Assembly (NCBI GenBank): GCA_029216955.1
Contig: JANAVB010016199.1
Location: forward strand, 10,105,960 to 10,169,959
Length of the DNA: 64,000 nucleotides
Source of the DNA: Iris pallida
Taxonomy: Eukaryota; Streptophyta; Magnoliopsida; Asparagales; Iridaceae
Direction of reading: 5' to 3'
In this document: positions 35,137-46,854 of the stretch, piece by piece
How positions within the stretch are numbered: position 1 is the first letter of the stretch
How the letters are laid out: every line of letters begins with the position of its first letter
Notes under the pieces: generated by a model
What the model was told of the DNA's origin: nothing
The model's input: only the letters and a program-made list of their open reading frames with translations
Database searches by the model: none
Position numbers and translations under genes: made by a program

Positions 35137-35479
35137 CTTATTCTCTAGGGCTTGCCTCTTTCTTTATTCATTTCATCATTGGAAAAGAAAGGTATGCGTC
35201 CCCCTTCCAAAAATTTCCATAAATCCATTTTTATTCCTTTTTAATCCTAGTTTCTTGCATTAGAACCTAATACTCTTCTATTTTCTGATTTTGGGGTTTA
35301 ATCCCAGCTTTGGGTCAATTTGGAGCTTTTGCCATCAAGAGGAGGAATCCCCTATTTGAAGCTTTTCCAAGCTTTTTGCACACATAGGTAAAACCCTTTA
35401 AATTAATTTAAATTTCGGTTTTCTTTACATGTAGGACTAGATCTAGGAGTCCCCTAGGTGTTCCTGAAATTTGGGTGGA

Positions 35480-36050
35480 TTTCGTGTCCGTTTGGTGCCC
35501 GTATCGGACACGTGTCGTATTGTTTTGTAGGTGTTTGATTAAATGCCTCTAAGGAATTTATTTTCGATTTTTGTAAAACTAATTATATGAATTTGTTGCT
35601 CTATATGTATACTTCACATTCGTGTCCTTATGAAGAAGTTTCTGGACACGTTCGTGTCCATTTTTGAGCACACACGCGTGCACGAGGACACCGTGCAGTG
35701 TCCTGCTGCTCGGGCACTGTAGCGGACACGATACTGCACGTTTTGACACAAAAATTTGTACACACCTAGGACACATGACTGACACGACACCTACAAAATT
35801 TTGTGGGTTCTCGTTTTGTGTCCACGGAGAAAATCGACCCGCACTGTTTTCCTCACTGTTGCACACACGCACAGACACTCGACTGATACACACTGTTTTC
35901 TTGGACACGACACAATGTGGATTCGTTGCAGGCTGTGGGACCCATTCCCCTACCCTAGGCGAACCTAGACACGTGACCACGAGACACGAGGACACGTGTG
36001 CCGTGTCCTAGACCTAAGTGAACACGTGCACGACACTGTTTCACTGTGTT
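35480..36050. repeat. GACACG/CGTGTC-rich block
   Basis: At least twelve GACACG or CGTGTC words fall in under 600 bp, several as ACACGTG or GGACACGTTCGTGTCC palindromes, in the predicted untranslated region of solo LTR 2. Similar words occur at 59130-59310 in another LTR-like element. Confidence 0.75.
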
Positions 36051-38444
36051 CAATTTCTATTAGTTTTCAGTGTTTAATTCCTGGTTTAAATGGTTTAATT
36101 ATGATTCTAATTACTAATTAAGATCCTAGACATGTTTAATGATCCATGTTAAATTGAAATTTACACATTAGTTGGGTTGTTTGCAATTGATTGGGGAATT
36201 CCCTTAATTCCTGATACACGTTCCAGTTTTTGCATTTCTGAAAACTAATTTCTATCTAAACTGATTTTGATGATTCAAATGTATGTTAGATTTAATTCAT
36301 GTGTTAATTTCCTATGTTTAATCCATGAAACCGAAATCTGGGACACTCCCTACTTGCATACACACACATTGCTCAAACACACACACTTTCAAATCGGGAA
36401 AACATGACACTGAGTTCATTTGCTGTGTTTTTATGCTAATTAATGTGAATTAATCTTCAGATGTCAGTATGAATCATACTGCATGTTTTGGGTTGGATTT
36501 CATTGTGTTTCACATGTGCAATATGGATGGAGTTTGGTTTTACCTTGATTCTCAGGTTTTCATATCATTTGTTTAGGTTGCATAATAGTGTTTTCTCAGA
36601 ATTTGGTGATTAAGATTCATTCCCAGTTTCATATTAATTCTGGGGTTGAATTACCTTTGTCATTCCCAGTTTGGTTTTCACTTGTATTTCTGTTGGTTTT
36701 GCAATGCCTTCTCATGTTGATTGGACTGTAAATTGGTTGATACCAGTTGGGTTATTGATATTATTTTCAGATTCTTCATGTGAACCATGAGTGTTCAATT
36801 TCAGTTTTGTTGGTAGATGTCAGTGGAAGTAGAGGCATAGGCAGGAACCTCATTGCATATGATTTGGCCTGGCCTGCATTCAGCTGCTGTATTGGCATTT
36901 CAGTAGCATTGCATAGCAGCAGCAGGCATGCCCTGCCTTGGCTTGCAAATGCTTGGCAGCAGCAGTTTTGGCTTGTTCTGGCTTGCAATAGCAGGGCAGT
37001 AGCAGCAGCAGGTTGCCTTGTTCTTATCTGGCCTGTCCTAACCGAAATGTGATATTGAACTCTGTGTTCAGTTTTGGGTTGTTGTATAATCATTAGGATT
37101 GGTTGAGTGTTATGTGTATGAGTGATTTAGGAGGGGATACATTGATATCTAGGTGTGATTTTGTTGGTTGTGTGAGGGCAGTATCCTAACATTGTTCAGA
37201 CCCTATTTCCTGGTTCCCAGTTTGGTTAAGAAGGTTTAGTTCACTGATAGGTTGATACATGATTGGTTGGATGTTAACAATGGAAAGTTTAGTCATGTAT
37301 AACCTTAATATTCCTTCCATGCTCAGTTCTTGTTGCTTTTGTCTCAGTCTTTAGTGCCTAGTGGTGTAGGTAACAACTGTATAGAGGGGATAAGTCATGA
37401 GACAGTAAAGGAGTTATGTAGATAGAGATCCTTACCTTTCTGTGTGTGAGGTCAGTAGCAAAGGCCTGAAGCCTGGGCAGCAGAGTATTGAAGAGGATTA
37501 GTTAACAAAAGTTAGGAAGAGGGAGTACCTTAGGCTTGAGTGCAAGGGTGTGTTGGGCTGTGTATAGGTATAGGTCTGTGAGTATATCTCAGTGAAATAG
37601 AGAGAGGCTAGATATCAGGTGTGTGTGTGAGCCTAGATGAGATTGGCAAGCCTATAGGTTAGCCTATATAAATGTGTCCTATTTTAGCTATGTGCATATG
37701 TGTGTTATTATATAAATTAGATTAATATTAATATATGTATATGTGTGAAGGTGTGTAATGGTCTATGTATAATATAGCTATATGGCCTATGGCCTATATA
37801 CAGGGCACATAGCCTATGGGTGTATACCTATGGCTCATAGCCTGTGTGTGTGGTTTGAATGTCTAGTGATTGTGTTGTTGGCTTGTATAGCCTAGATAGT
37901 GTGTGCGCTTGCTAGAATAGGCTGGTTAGGCTTAGTGAGACCTGTTTGGCTTAGGCTTGACCTATTTGACCTAGTTTGACCTAGACAGTTGATCAGGTTT
38001 GACTTAGAGTTGACTTTGACCTAGATTGGCCTAGAAATCATGTAGATTGCATCATAAACATCATTTATCTTATTTTAAGCATATTATAACCTGTACTGCT
38101 CTATTTAGGACATTGTGACTCTGGTGCAGACATCTGACATTACACTACTCTTTTCAGAGAATCAGACGAGTACATTCTCTGATAGTTCTCTCATTTATTT
38201 GTCAATTACTGTACTTCAGTTCTAGTTAGCTGTATGTGATTTTCTGTTACAAATACGTATTTTTACTTCTGAATCCATGTATACGACACACATACTTACT
38301 TGTCTTACCTCTATTATTCGAATCACCATACGAATCACTATTACATAGTAACCTAGGATAGCGTTCTACCGCCGACACTGCGGCGTAGGCTGGACGTACC
38401 CACTTCTCGTGCCCTTACTCTAGGGTGCGGGTCGTGACAGTTGG

Positions 38445-39019
38445 AGATATTTAATAAATGACTCAGTTAACCCATTTTGCGTGTGCATATAGGAAACATA
38501 ATGCTCTACCTCAATCCCTAATAATGTATAATAATTATCAAAAAATTGTGAGTTAAATTTTGCAACATTGTCAGGTCTACTTGACTTAATCGAGTTATCG
38601 AAAAACTGAGATCTAAGTTTATAATTTGGACTAAAATACGAGAAAATATAAGATGGCCATCTAATATATGCATCTATGAGTACCATGAAATACCTAAAAT
38701 GACCAATAACAGGGTGAATATGACCATAAATGTTTCCTTGAATTCTTTGTAAGAAAGTAGGGGACTCATTCTTAACTTTTAGAAAAGAGAGGCTAGTTAT
38801 AAACTTCCCTTGTGACAGTTAAGGAACATAGGTGATTCTTCGGTAAACCAAGATCTTGATTTTCTAATAAATGTCCACAAGAATTGTCGATGATCCAATT
38901 GAGCATAGTTTGTCTCAGATGACCCAAACGGTCATGCTAAATGCTACATAAGACATGATCATTGGCTTTATATTTTGCCACATTCATATGGGATTCAATT
39001 ATACCAATGGTGGTGTAAT
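38445..39019 (-). pseudogene. Copia-2 integrase core, degenerate
   Basis: The minus strand reads SQFFDNSIKSSRPDNVAKFN, in the place of the second catalytic Asp region, and HTQNGLTESFIKYLQL, which carries the catalytic Glu. Upstream, near 38930, HDRLGHLRQTML-like sequence marks the zinc-binding start. Stops and small indels are present. It is flanked by solo LTR 2 on the left and solo LTR 3 on the right. Confidence 0.75.
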
Positions 39020-39024
39020 ACAAA

Positions 39025-40843
39025 TATCACTACCACGTTTCTAGAACAAGAGTATTTTTGTCATTTCATAATTTGTGTATATTTTTTTCTTCTTTTAATA
39101 TGGTGGTTGTATTTATTAGTAGGCTAGCTTATTCATTTGTCGTGGTGTACCCCATTTAAATTGACTTGACCAATAAGTTTGATTAATTAGACTTTAGTCA
39201 TTACTAGGTTGAGTACAAGCCTTAATTAGAGACAAACCACTTAGCCCACTTAAGGACCTTCCTAATACTAAGTGTAGTAAAGAGTTTAGGGCTTGACTAT
39301 TGTCTATTTAATCCCCATAAACTCCCAAATGGAAGCCACCATTCCCTTAGGGTTTCCACTCATTTCTTCCTTCCATCCTCTTCCAAATTGTCTCATCTTT
39401 CTTCCCTTTGTTGTGCAAAGGCTTGGGGGAGCTCAAAAAGGTTTGTTGGAGGCTCTAGCAAGGTTATGTGAGCTCCTTCTTCGTCCATCTTCCTTAAATT
39501 CGTGGAGCTTGGTGTAGACTTCATTTTACATATGTATAACCCTCTAAATTTACATTTCCATGGTTAAATTTCATGCATTCATGTAAGAGACCCCTCCCAT
39601 GACTAATAGGAAGTAGATTGAGGTCCTAATAAGTGCTATTGCGATAACTACATAGGATTTAGTGTCCATTTGAGGGAGACTACAAGTTTTGCCCACCAAG
39701 TGTTTGTTAAAGTGCTAAAGTGACCAATTAAATTCAGTTTTCAATTTTCATGCCCATGTATAGCTTGGTTTGCACTAGGATAGGCCTATTGATTTCTAAG
39801 TATTAAATCTAGAGGTGTATATATATGTGTGTGTATGTATATATATGTTAATCCTTATTGAGACGTATTTATGCAAGTATATCATGGGGCAATGTAGGCT
39901 ATGGGTGTACTACTAATGTGCCATAGTGTGGTGCCAAATAGTTAGAATAATTAGTGAGTTTAGAGGTAAAGGTTTGGGCCCGCACATTTGAATGTGAGTT
40001 TAGAGACTTGACCCCACTTAACTAACTGTCATGAGAACATGAAGGAAGAGGTAGGGGTATCTTTAATAGGCATCAGTAAAAAGGGCAATAGGAGCCAGAG
40101 GGAATATCTATTAGATGACTGAGAATAAGAGGGGCACATAAGTTCATGAGGATGAGTAAGTCTATGTGAGGATGAGAGTATCAGAGACCGAGGAGAGGGA
40201 GAATATGCATAGAGCAACCGTAGCTGCATTTACAGCAGCTTGCTGTTTGCACTAGTTATTTGTGAGTGTCAGTATTTTTGGAGGTGTGAATTGAAAACAG
40301 ATAATAGGACAGTGAATGAGGGACTAGACAGTAAATTAGATATGGCCCTTGGCCTGTGTTCGAGTAGATAGGGGCCTGAGTATATGTCTCCTTGTCCATT
40401 TGTTCATTCCCTACTTCAATATTAATAAATTCATATGGATGTGGAAGGGGATCACATATGTACCATCCAATTAGTGAGTACCAGTCCTTAGAGGACTTGG
40501 TACCAGTTCCTGTAGGAACTTGGTGCTAACCTATATCTCTTTAGTGTAAGCTCACTGTATTAAGTGTCAGCCGCATTCATGCATTGTTTAGATGAGGGCT
40601 CGGGTATGGGATTACATTAGTATAGGTGAGTTGTCTTGTCCATCACTCCTTGTATTAGTATCAGCCAATTCCTCCTCCTTGGTTCATTTTAATAGGTAAC
40701 ATTCCCAAATATACATTGTTTGTTCTGTATCATAGTGTCTCAGTACTTGAGAATGTGTGAGAGGTATTAGAGAGTTAGTGTTTGTGGATATGTGTCTGTA
40801 TCAAGAAAGTATGAAGGTATATGAATGCATCCTAATTTGTAGG

Positions 40844-40937
<94 letters not shown>

Positions 40938-40940
40938 AGG

Positions 40941-41032
<92 letters not shown>

Positions 41033-41104
41033 AGTGGTATTAGAGAGTTAGTGTTTGTGGATATGTGTCTATATCAAGAAAGTATGAAGGTATATGAATG
41101 CATC

Positions 41105-41146
<42 letters not shown>

Positions 41147-44108
41147 TCATGTGGCAGTGTATAGGCAGTGTATGTATCAGTCATGTGGAGTGAGTAATGG
41201 TTAGTATCAGTAAGTGGTATCAGTTGGTAATAAGAGGGTTATGTCAGGTATTAGTTCAGTCCAGGTTTACACAGGTATTGGAGTCCTAGCATACCAAACT
41301 CTCCTCATTACATTAGATTAGCAAATCCTCATATTGTTTACGCTCTATTTTATAAATTAGATGTGTCCTTGATGTATTGGTGGGGTGAAGTGGTATTTGG
41401 AGCAGGTATCATAGGGCGTATCATATAGGGTTGGGTGTACCATAGGGGTGCACCATAGGCTATCTCCCCTATTTCTGATTAGTTAAGTTTTTATGTGTGT
41501 GTGCCATGTAATCTGGGATCTGTTCATTGCAAGTGACCTTTTCACTTGACAGAGTGCATTACCCAATTAGAGTGGAGTAAAGGAGTTCCAGTACAGGACA
41601 GTGAGAGGAGCACTACAGGCATGTAAGTGGCTCGGGGTTGGCATTGGCCAGGCACATGGCCACTGCAGCAGGCCATTTGGCCTGTAGGCAATGCCCAGGT
41701 CTTGCTGGCATTGGCCTCAGGCCAGTGAGCCCATGACAGAAGGTGCCTTGCTTGCCTTGGCACATGGCCAGGTAGCCGGAAAGTACCCCCTGTTAAGAAT
41801 GGTTTAGTGTTCAGGAGGAAATGGGAAGGAGGGAAGGAATGTAGGTACCAATTGAGTGTGAGTGTTAGGAACGCGATGTATTCATGAGGGTGTTATCCTA
41901 AGTAAATTAGGGTGTGTGTAGTGTCACTTGGTTCATGTCAATGCTTTGGCTTGCATTAGCATTGCATAGCCTTGTAGCAGCAGTAGGACCCTACAGGCAA
42001 TATGCATAGTGGAGGCCATTGGGTCAGAACAGGGGACTTGGTCCCTTGGGTGCAGGACATGGTATCATTGAGGATGGGTTATGTATCAGAGAGTATCAGA
42101 TGAGGGGGATTCCCTACAACAGGAAATGGACCATATGGCCATTTGATTTGAGTTGATGAGGAGAAATGGTGTCTAAGTTAGTTAGAGAGTAATTAGTGTT
42201 CAGTGGATTAAGTGAGTTATGTGAGTGAGTGAGAGTGATATATCAGTAATTGGAGTGAGGGTCGAGTAGGCCCATTGACCACTGGCCAATGCTTGGCACA
42301 GGCCACTTGGCCAGTCCAGAATCTTGCACAGGTATGTGAGTGAGGGAATAAGTATCAGTTGAGATACTTAGTGTAGTGTATTAGAAATATGACGGGAATG
42401 TAATGTATAGTTATTAGTGAATGACCAGATATTGTTAGAAGGATCGGGTAGGAAGAGTAGGCAAGTGTAATGTAAGTAGGATGTAGTGAAGGAGAGTGTA
42501 TAGCAGTAGGCTATTTGGCCATTTGGGCCTGTGGCAGAACAGTGGCCAATTGGCCACTGTTCATGTCTTGTGTTGGTATGTGTGTGAGATATGAGAGCTA
42601 GTGTAAGTAATAAAGTTTACCTACATTTAGGGAAAGGGTAAATCCCTGAGTATTAGGTAATATAGATAATATAGGTATTGATAAAGGTTTGAGATACCAT
42701 ATCTAGGGTAAGCTATTAATATCTAACTGACTAGCCTTGACTAGATATTGACCAAATAGACTAATATGCCTAGGGGTTGACTAGATTGACCAATTTGACT
42801 AGGTTGACTATTAGTTGACTAGTGTGACCTACATTTGACCTAAAAGTCATCTTTTACCATGATATTCATGTTTAACTCTATTTAAAATACCAATTAACTT
42901 TGATAACTCATATCTAGGTTCTTGTGACCCCATTTTGGGCCTCGAATCACATTTACCGATCAGGATGACAGACGAGTATATTCTCTGATAGTTTTCATTA
43001 TTTGATATTTTCTATGATGCATGTTTATACTAGTGTTCTATCTTGATTTCGACACGATGGTCACACGGATTGGTATTGTATGGATTCCTTGACTTAAGAT
43101 ACGTAGTTTCATGCCTATTGACTCTTACTGGTCTAATGAATTACTGGAATAATGTATCTATTTCTGGATTATTGAGGTACGTGTCGAAACTTAGATCCAT
43201 GTGTACTAGTCGGGCGGGAAAATACGTAGGAGACATGTGAACATACCCTTTCTACCCCATGGTCTTACTGGAATAATAGCGGCCACACATGGACGTGTAT
43301 GGTTTGCCGGATATCACACTCTAGCCATTCACATGTCAACTTGGTATTTCAAAATACTGGTTTTAGACACAGATATTCTAGACTTGTTAGTTGTCTACCT
43401 TACATGATATGTTTTTCTTTTATTACATATCTGTCTGCTGTTACATTTCATATATTCTTCCTATACATCTATTGCTCTATATTCACTTGCCTCTTCTTTG
43501 TACCTTGTCTCTATAAACTATTCATCAAGTATTTCATTATTATTTACATTTCGTAGTGCTTATCAATTAACTGGAACTGCTATTTGAGTTGTACTTCGCT
43601 CCAATCCTGACTGGATAATATTTTTTTAGATGGTTTAGATGATTGTCCTATCTACTAGGAGCGGGGGCATACGAGGGTTGCACACAGGAGTCTAAGGAGG
43701 ATCCTGCCCAGTAAAGAGTGCCCTAGAAGTAGTTTAGTGTCCTGGTGTTTAATTTTGTATCGGATTGTTTCGACTGTGGGTTTGGGACTTATCTTTATAT
43801 TCAGGATATGTATTAATTGTTAGACATCTAAACTCATGTGTGTTTGATGACTCAGCTATTATTTTAGTTAATCTTTCTTACTATCTATTTCCATATCGTG
43901 CCTTATCTTTCCTTAGATCTTGTGATTGAGTTATATATATCTTTACAAGACATATTATTCCTCCGTGCGGAGATGACATGTTTATACTTAAAATTGATTA
44001 GATGAAAGATATTGTAGACGACCTATGCAACGTTCTACCGCCGACACTGCGGCATAGGCTGGACGTACCCACGTTCTCGTGCCCCTAAACAGGGTGCAGG
44101 CCGTGACA
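39025..44108 (+). mobile_element. Solo LTR 3 of the long gypsy LTR family (5084 bp)
   Basis: Begins TATCACTACCAC, where the first dinucleotide is a mutated TG (the sister LTR at 52264-57693 keeps TGTCACTACCAC). Ends GCCGTGACA. The target duplication ACAAA is perfect (39020-39024 and 44109-44113), and removing the LTR rejoins the Copia-2 frame. No coding region. It has large (AT)n tracts (40847-41143) inside a 273-bp duplication and blocks rich in TTGGCC/GGCCA (41630-42560). Confidence 0.9.
40757..41143. repeat. Long (AT)n tracts within a 273-bp-offset duplication
   Basis: Pure AT runs lie at 40847-40876, 40883-40934, 40945-41029 and 41107-41143. The flank starting GGTATTAGAGAGTTAGTG at 40763 recurs at 41036, 273 bp away, with about one difference in 75 bp, and each copy leads into an AT run. 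Confidence 0.93.
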
Positions 44109-44560
44109 ACAAACCCACCGAAAGACAAAATAGTTCTTCTAGTATGAGCTTTTTTGTTCCCAACATTAGATGTGATACATAATGTCTCTTTGTTGTTATC
44201 GTTTTGAGTTTCAATATAGTACCCATTTTTGTGTATATCCTTGAAACTTAGTATTTTTTTGGAACTACTTGAATATAATGCACTCTGCAAATACGTTTGA
44301 GTACCATTAGGTAACATGATGTGTGCTCTTCCAAAGCCCTCAATTATATAGATTGGTTCAACTATTGTTGAAACTTTATACATGTCAAATACTAAATTTG
44401 AGAAAAAAATAATTATTCAAAATCATATGTGTTTTAGCACCATCTACCAAATACATATCTAAGTCATTTTTCTTAGATTCTTTGAATATGTCAAACTCTT
44501 GTTGAGTAGCTCGACATTTCTTAAGCCAGTATCTATCTTTGTCACATTTATGACAATCAT
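44109..44560 (-). pseudogene. Copia-2 gag zinc knuckle and protease/pre-integrase region
   Basis: Near 44560-44510 the minus strand reads CHKCDKDRYWLKKC, a CCHC knuckle with the His replaced by Tyr. Then comes VDGAKTHMIL, in the place of the protease D-[ST]-A/G motif. Then 44383-44108 reads LPNGTQTYLQSALYSSSSKK and ILSFKDIHKNGYYIETQNDN, the pre-integrase segment. Solo LTR 3 cuts the frame at 44108. Confidence 0.75.
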
Positions 44561-45606
44561 TACTACTCCTATTTGGTTTACATGAAGCAAAATAATTTTT
44601 TTAACATATGTTCTAGCTAGAATAAGTATAATAAAAATAATTAATTATTTCAAATGATAATATCATATTATAGAAATGTGACTCTAGATTTATAATAAAA
44701 ATTTCCAATAAAATGAACTCTCATGGCCTAGACATTCCACGATGGAAACCAAAAATAAAACTTGACTTCAAATAAAATTAGTTTATAAGTACTTGAAATA
44801 AAATATAAATTGATCGAGTGCTCATTAAATAGAAGGTGGATTTTCAAGCATCTCCTCAAACTGTTCATTGCTAATTCAAATAATAAAATTGATAAGCGCT
44901 TTCAAGATTACAATCCTTCACATATGCCACAATGTGATAAAATGCATTTAAAAATATTAAATATTATATATATCACATATACAAGAATATGGTGAAATGC
45001 TATCAAAGAATATTATGTCTCGTGTGTATCACATATACAACAATGTGATAAACATTATCACAGAATATTATGTCTGTATCACATATACAATAATGTGATC
45101 ATTATATAATAATATATTTTGGATTCTTATTTTTATAATTCGATTCACATATACAACAATGTGAAGTAATACCTTCTAGAATTCGAATAAATAAAATAAT
45201 GGATACAAATTCACATAAACTAATTTAATGTAATTAACTAATTCCAAATAAGTGAAGAAAATTTAAGATATTCTAGATTAGTTTCATAGTTCATAAGAAA
45301 AAAAATATAGAAATGAGATTTATATATAATCTTAAATAGATTATCATAACTATTCTATTTTGAATGAAATTATGAACAGGTTCAATACAAATTTAGATTT
45401 AAAACTAAAAGAGAAAGTAGATCTACAAAACTTACGTTCTAACAAATCTATAAACACATAAATCAAATATGTATTTAACTTTTCTAAAACATGCATGTAT
45501 CTAAGTATACAAGATTACTTACCTCTTCAATACCTTTTTTTTTCTTAAGAGAACTATTTTTCCTTCTTTTATTTTCTAGAGCAATCATGCTGATAACGTA
45601 TTATAG
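44561..45606 (-). other. Copia-2 gag/leader remnant with palindromic repeats
   Basis: AT-rich and without recognisable protein. Five copies of an imperfect palindrome, CACATATACAACAATGTG, lie at about 44917, 44971, 45027, 45077 and 45144. Confidence 0.6.
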
Positions 45607-45834
45607 TGTAAAGAGTTGGAGATAGAAAAATGGAGAAGATTGTTTTTTCATTCACTTATCTCAATCAACTTGAGAAGAGCCCCTTATATAGGCTTACAAT
45701 GGAGGTTAGCATTATGATGACAATTAAAAGAAGAAATGCCAAAAGACATAGGCTATGGATAAACAGAAGACATAGGTTATAGATAATCAAAATATATAGG
45801 TCATGTAGGCCAAATCATTATGGTCAATTATCCA
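45607..45834 (-). repeat. Copia-2 5' LTR
   Basis: The right copy of the short LTR, TGTAAAGAGTTGG to AATTATCCA on the plus strand, carrying CCTTATATAGGC as a likely TATA region. Matches 31766-31997. Confidence 0.8.
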
Positions 45835-45862
45835 TATTTATAATAAGAAATAATTTTTAACT

Positions 45863-45984
45863 TGTTGAGGATCAATAAGGGACTTTTAGTCCCACATCGG
45901 AATATGTAGTATGTAGAGGAGCTAGACTCCCTATAAGTAGTGAAGTAGTCCATCAATAAAATAATCCAACCATTATTTTCTACA
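45863..45984 (+). repeat. Copia-3 5' LTR with promoter and poly(A) signals
   Basis: 122 bp, TGTTGAGG to TTCTACA. A perfect small hairpin, GGGACTTTTAGTCCC, is at 45879-45893, followed by CACATCGG, a word common in small plant LTRs. TATAAGTAG at 45932 is the likely TATA box and AATAAA at 45955 the likely poly(A) signal. Confidence 0.95.
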
Positions 45985-45998
45985 TGGTATCAGAGCCA
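45985..45998 (+). promoter_or_regulatory. Copia-3 primer binding site
   Basis: TGGTATCAGAGCCA, an exact match to the plant initiator tRNA(Met) primer site, directly abuts the LTR. Confidence 0.97.
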
Positions 45999-46854
45999 TA
46001 ACTCTCTCTCTCTCCACAAAAAAAAAATAAAATTCTCTCTCTCACTAGCCGCCCCCCCCGACCTAGCCGCCCCCCCCGACTTCCAGCAGCCCCCCCTCGC
46101 CGCTCCACCACCCCAGCCGACCCTTCCCGAGCTCCAGCAGCCCCTCGTCGCTCCACCACCCTAACCGACCTCCCCTAGCCGCTCCACCACCCTAGCCGAC
46201 CCCTTCCCGAGCTCCAGCAGCCCTAGCCGACCCCCCTAGCCACTCCACCACCCTAGCAGACCCCCCCGAACCCCCTTCCCCCGACCCCCCCCGATGCAGC
46301 CCGACCCCCCCGCCCCCCTCCAGCACCCTCCTGCCCCCCCTCCAGCACCCTCCCAGCAGCACCCCCCTCCTCCCTCTCCCTCCCTTGACATGGAAACCCT
46401 AACCCTAGCCTCTCTTGACATGGAACCCTAACCCTAGCCCTAGCAGCCCCATCCAAACCCTAACCCTAACCCTAACCCTAGCCGTAAAAAAAAAACCAAC
46501 AACAAAAAAAAACACAAAAAAAAGGCGTATTTCGAGGACAGACGGCTGCCAAATACTATATTTGCACCAACTCTGATCCTCGCTTACGCCGTTTGGAACT
46601 AACAAATGCTTTATTTGTTATTCCTTCTTCACATCGGGATCTCTACAGAGACTGATCATGTCTTCTCTGGTGTCCTGACGTGTTCACTTTACATGCGCGC
46701 GCCGGTGCTGGCCAAGTTAGTAGCGCATTCGTAAAGTCTGTGGCGTCGAAGACGACGACGAAGACGAAGAAGACGTCGAAGTGGGGGAAGTTGCCGACTC
46801 CGACGTTGATGACGCTGACGAAGATGACGAATAGAGTTCACAGTTGAAGAAGCC
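45999..46854 (+). other. Copia-3 long leader: C-rich repeats and telomere-like runs
   Basis: From 46047 to 46380 runs of C alternate with words such as CTCCACCACCCTAGCCGACC, repeated at least four times with variation. At 46394-46408 and 46455-46481 there are AAACCCTAACCC repeats, the latter with four CCCTAA units in a row. Then A-rich sequence and a GAAGACGACGA-rich run lead to the gag ATG. Opposite-strand Gly/Arg-rich ORFs here are translations of the C-rich repeats. Confidence 0.85.

Larger units (their letters stand above)
34561..38439 (+). mobile_element. Solo LTR 2 of the long gypsy LTR family (3879 bp)
   Basis: Begins TGTAACACCC and ends GGGTCGTGACA. The 5-bp target duplication GTTGG is perfect (34556-34560 and 38440-38444), and the host is Copia-2 integrase. 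There is no internal coding region. It contains telo-box repeats (35078-35101) directly before a TATA box (35127), a GACACG-rich block (35480-36050) and a CAGCAG-rich block (36870-37020). It is a direct relative of solo LTR 1: the starts align over 50 bp and the last 85 bp match closely. Confidence 0.92.
31766..45834 (-). mobile_element. Copia-2: old Ty1/copia element split by two solo LTRs
   Basis: Short LTRs (about 230 bp) at 31766-31997 and 45607-45834 bracket minus-strand gag, integrase and RT-RNase H fragments. Solo LTRs at 34561-38439 and 39025-44108 account for 8.96 kb, leaving about 5.1 kb of element. Coding parts are full of stops and frameshifts. No target duplication was seen at the outer edges. 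The domain order fits copia. A candidate primer site, GTTATCAGCATG on the coding strand, lies at about 45586-45597. Confidence 0.85.

Noticed and set aside
35664..36011. Overlapping Thr/His-rich frames on both strands in solo LTR 2
   Set aside because: They come from the GACACG-rich repeat block; no family match and no conserved start.
46394..46481. Interstitial telomere or chromosome-end sequence
   Set aside because: Only a few CCCTAA units, inside the transcribed leader of an LTR element with intact boundaries.
46236..46605. Gly-rich minus-strand frames opposite the Copia-3 leader
   Set aside because: Antisense translation of poly-C repeats; the leader belongs to the plus-strand element.
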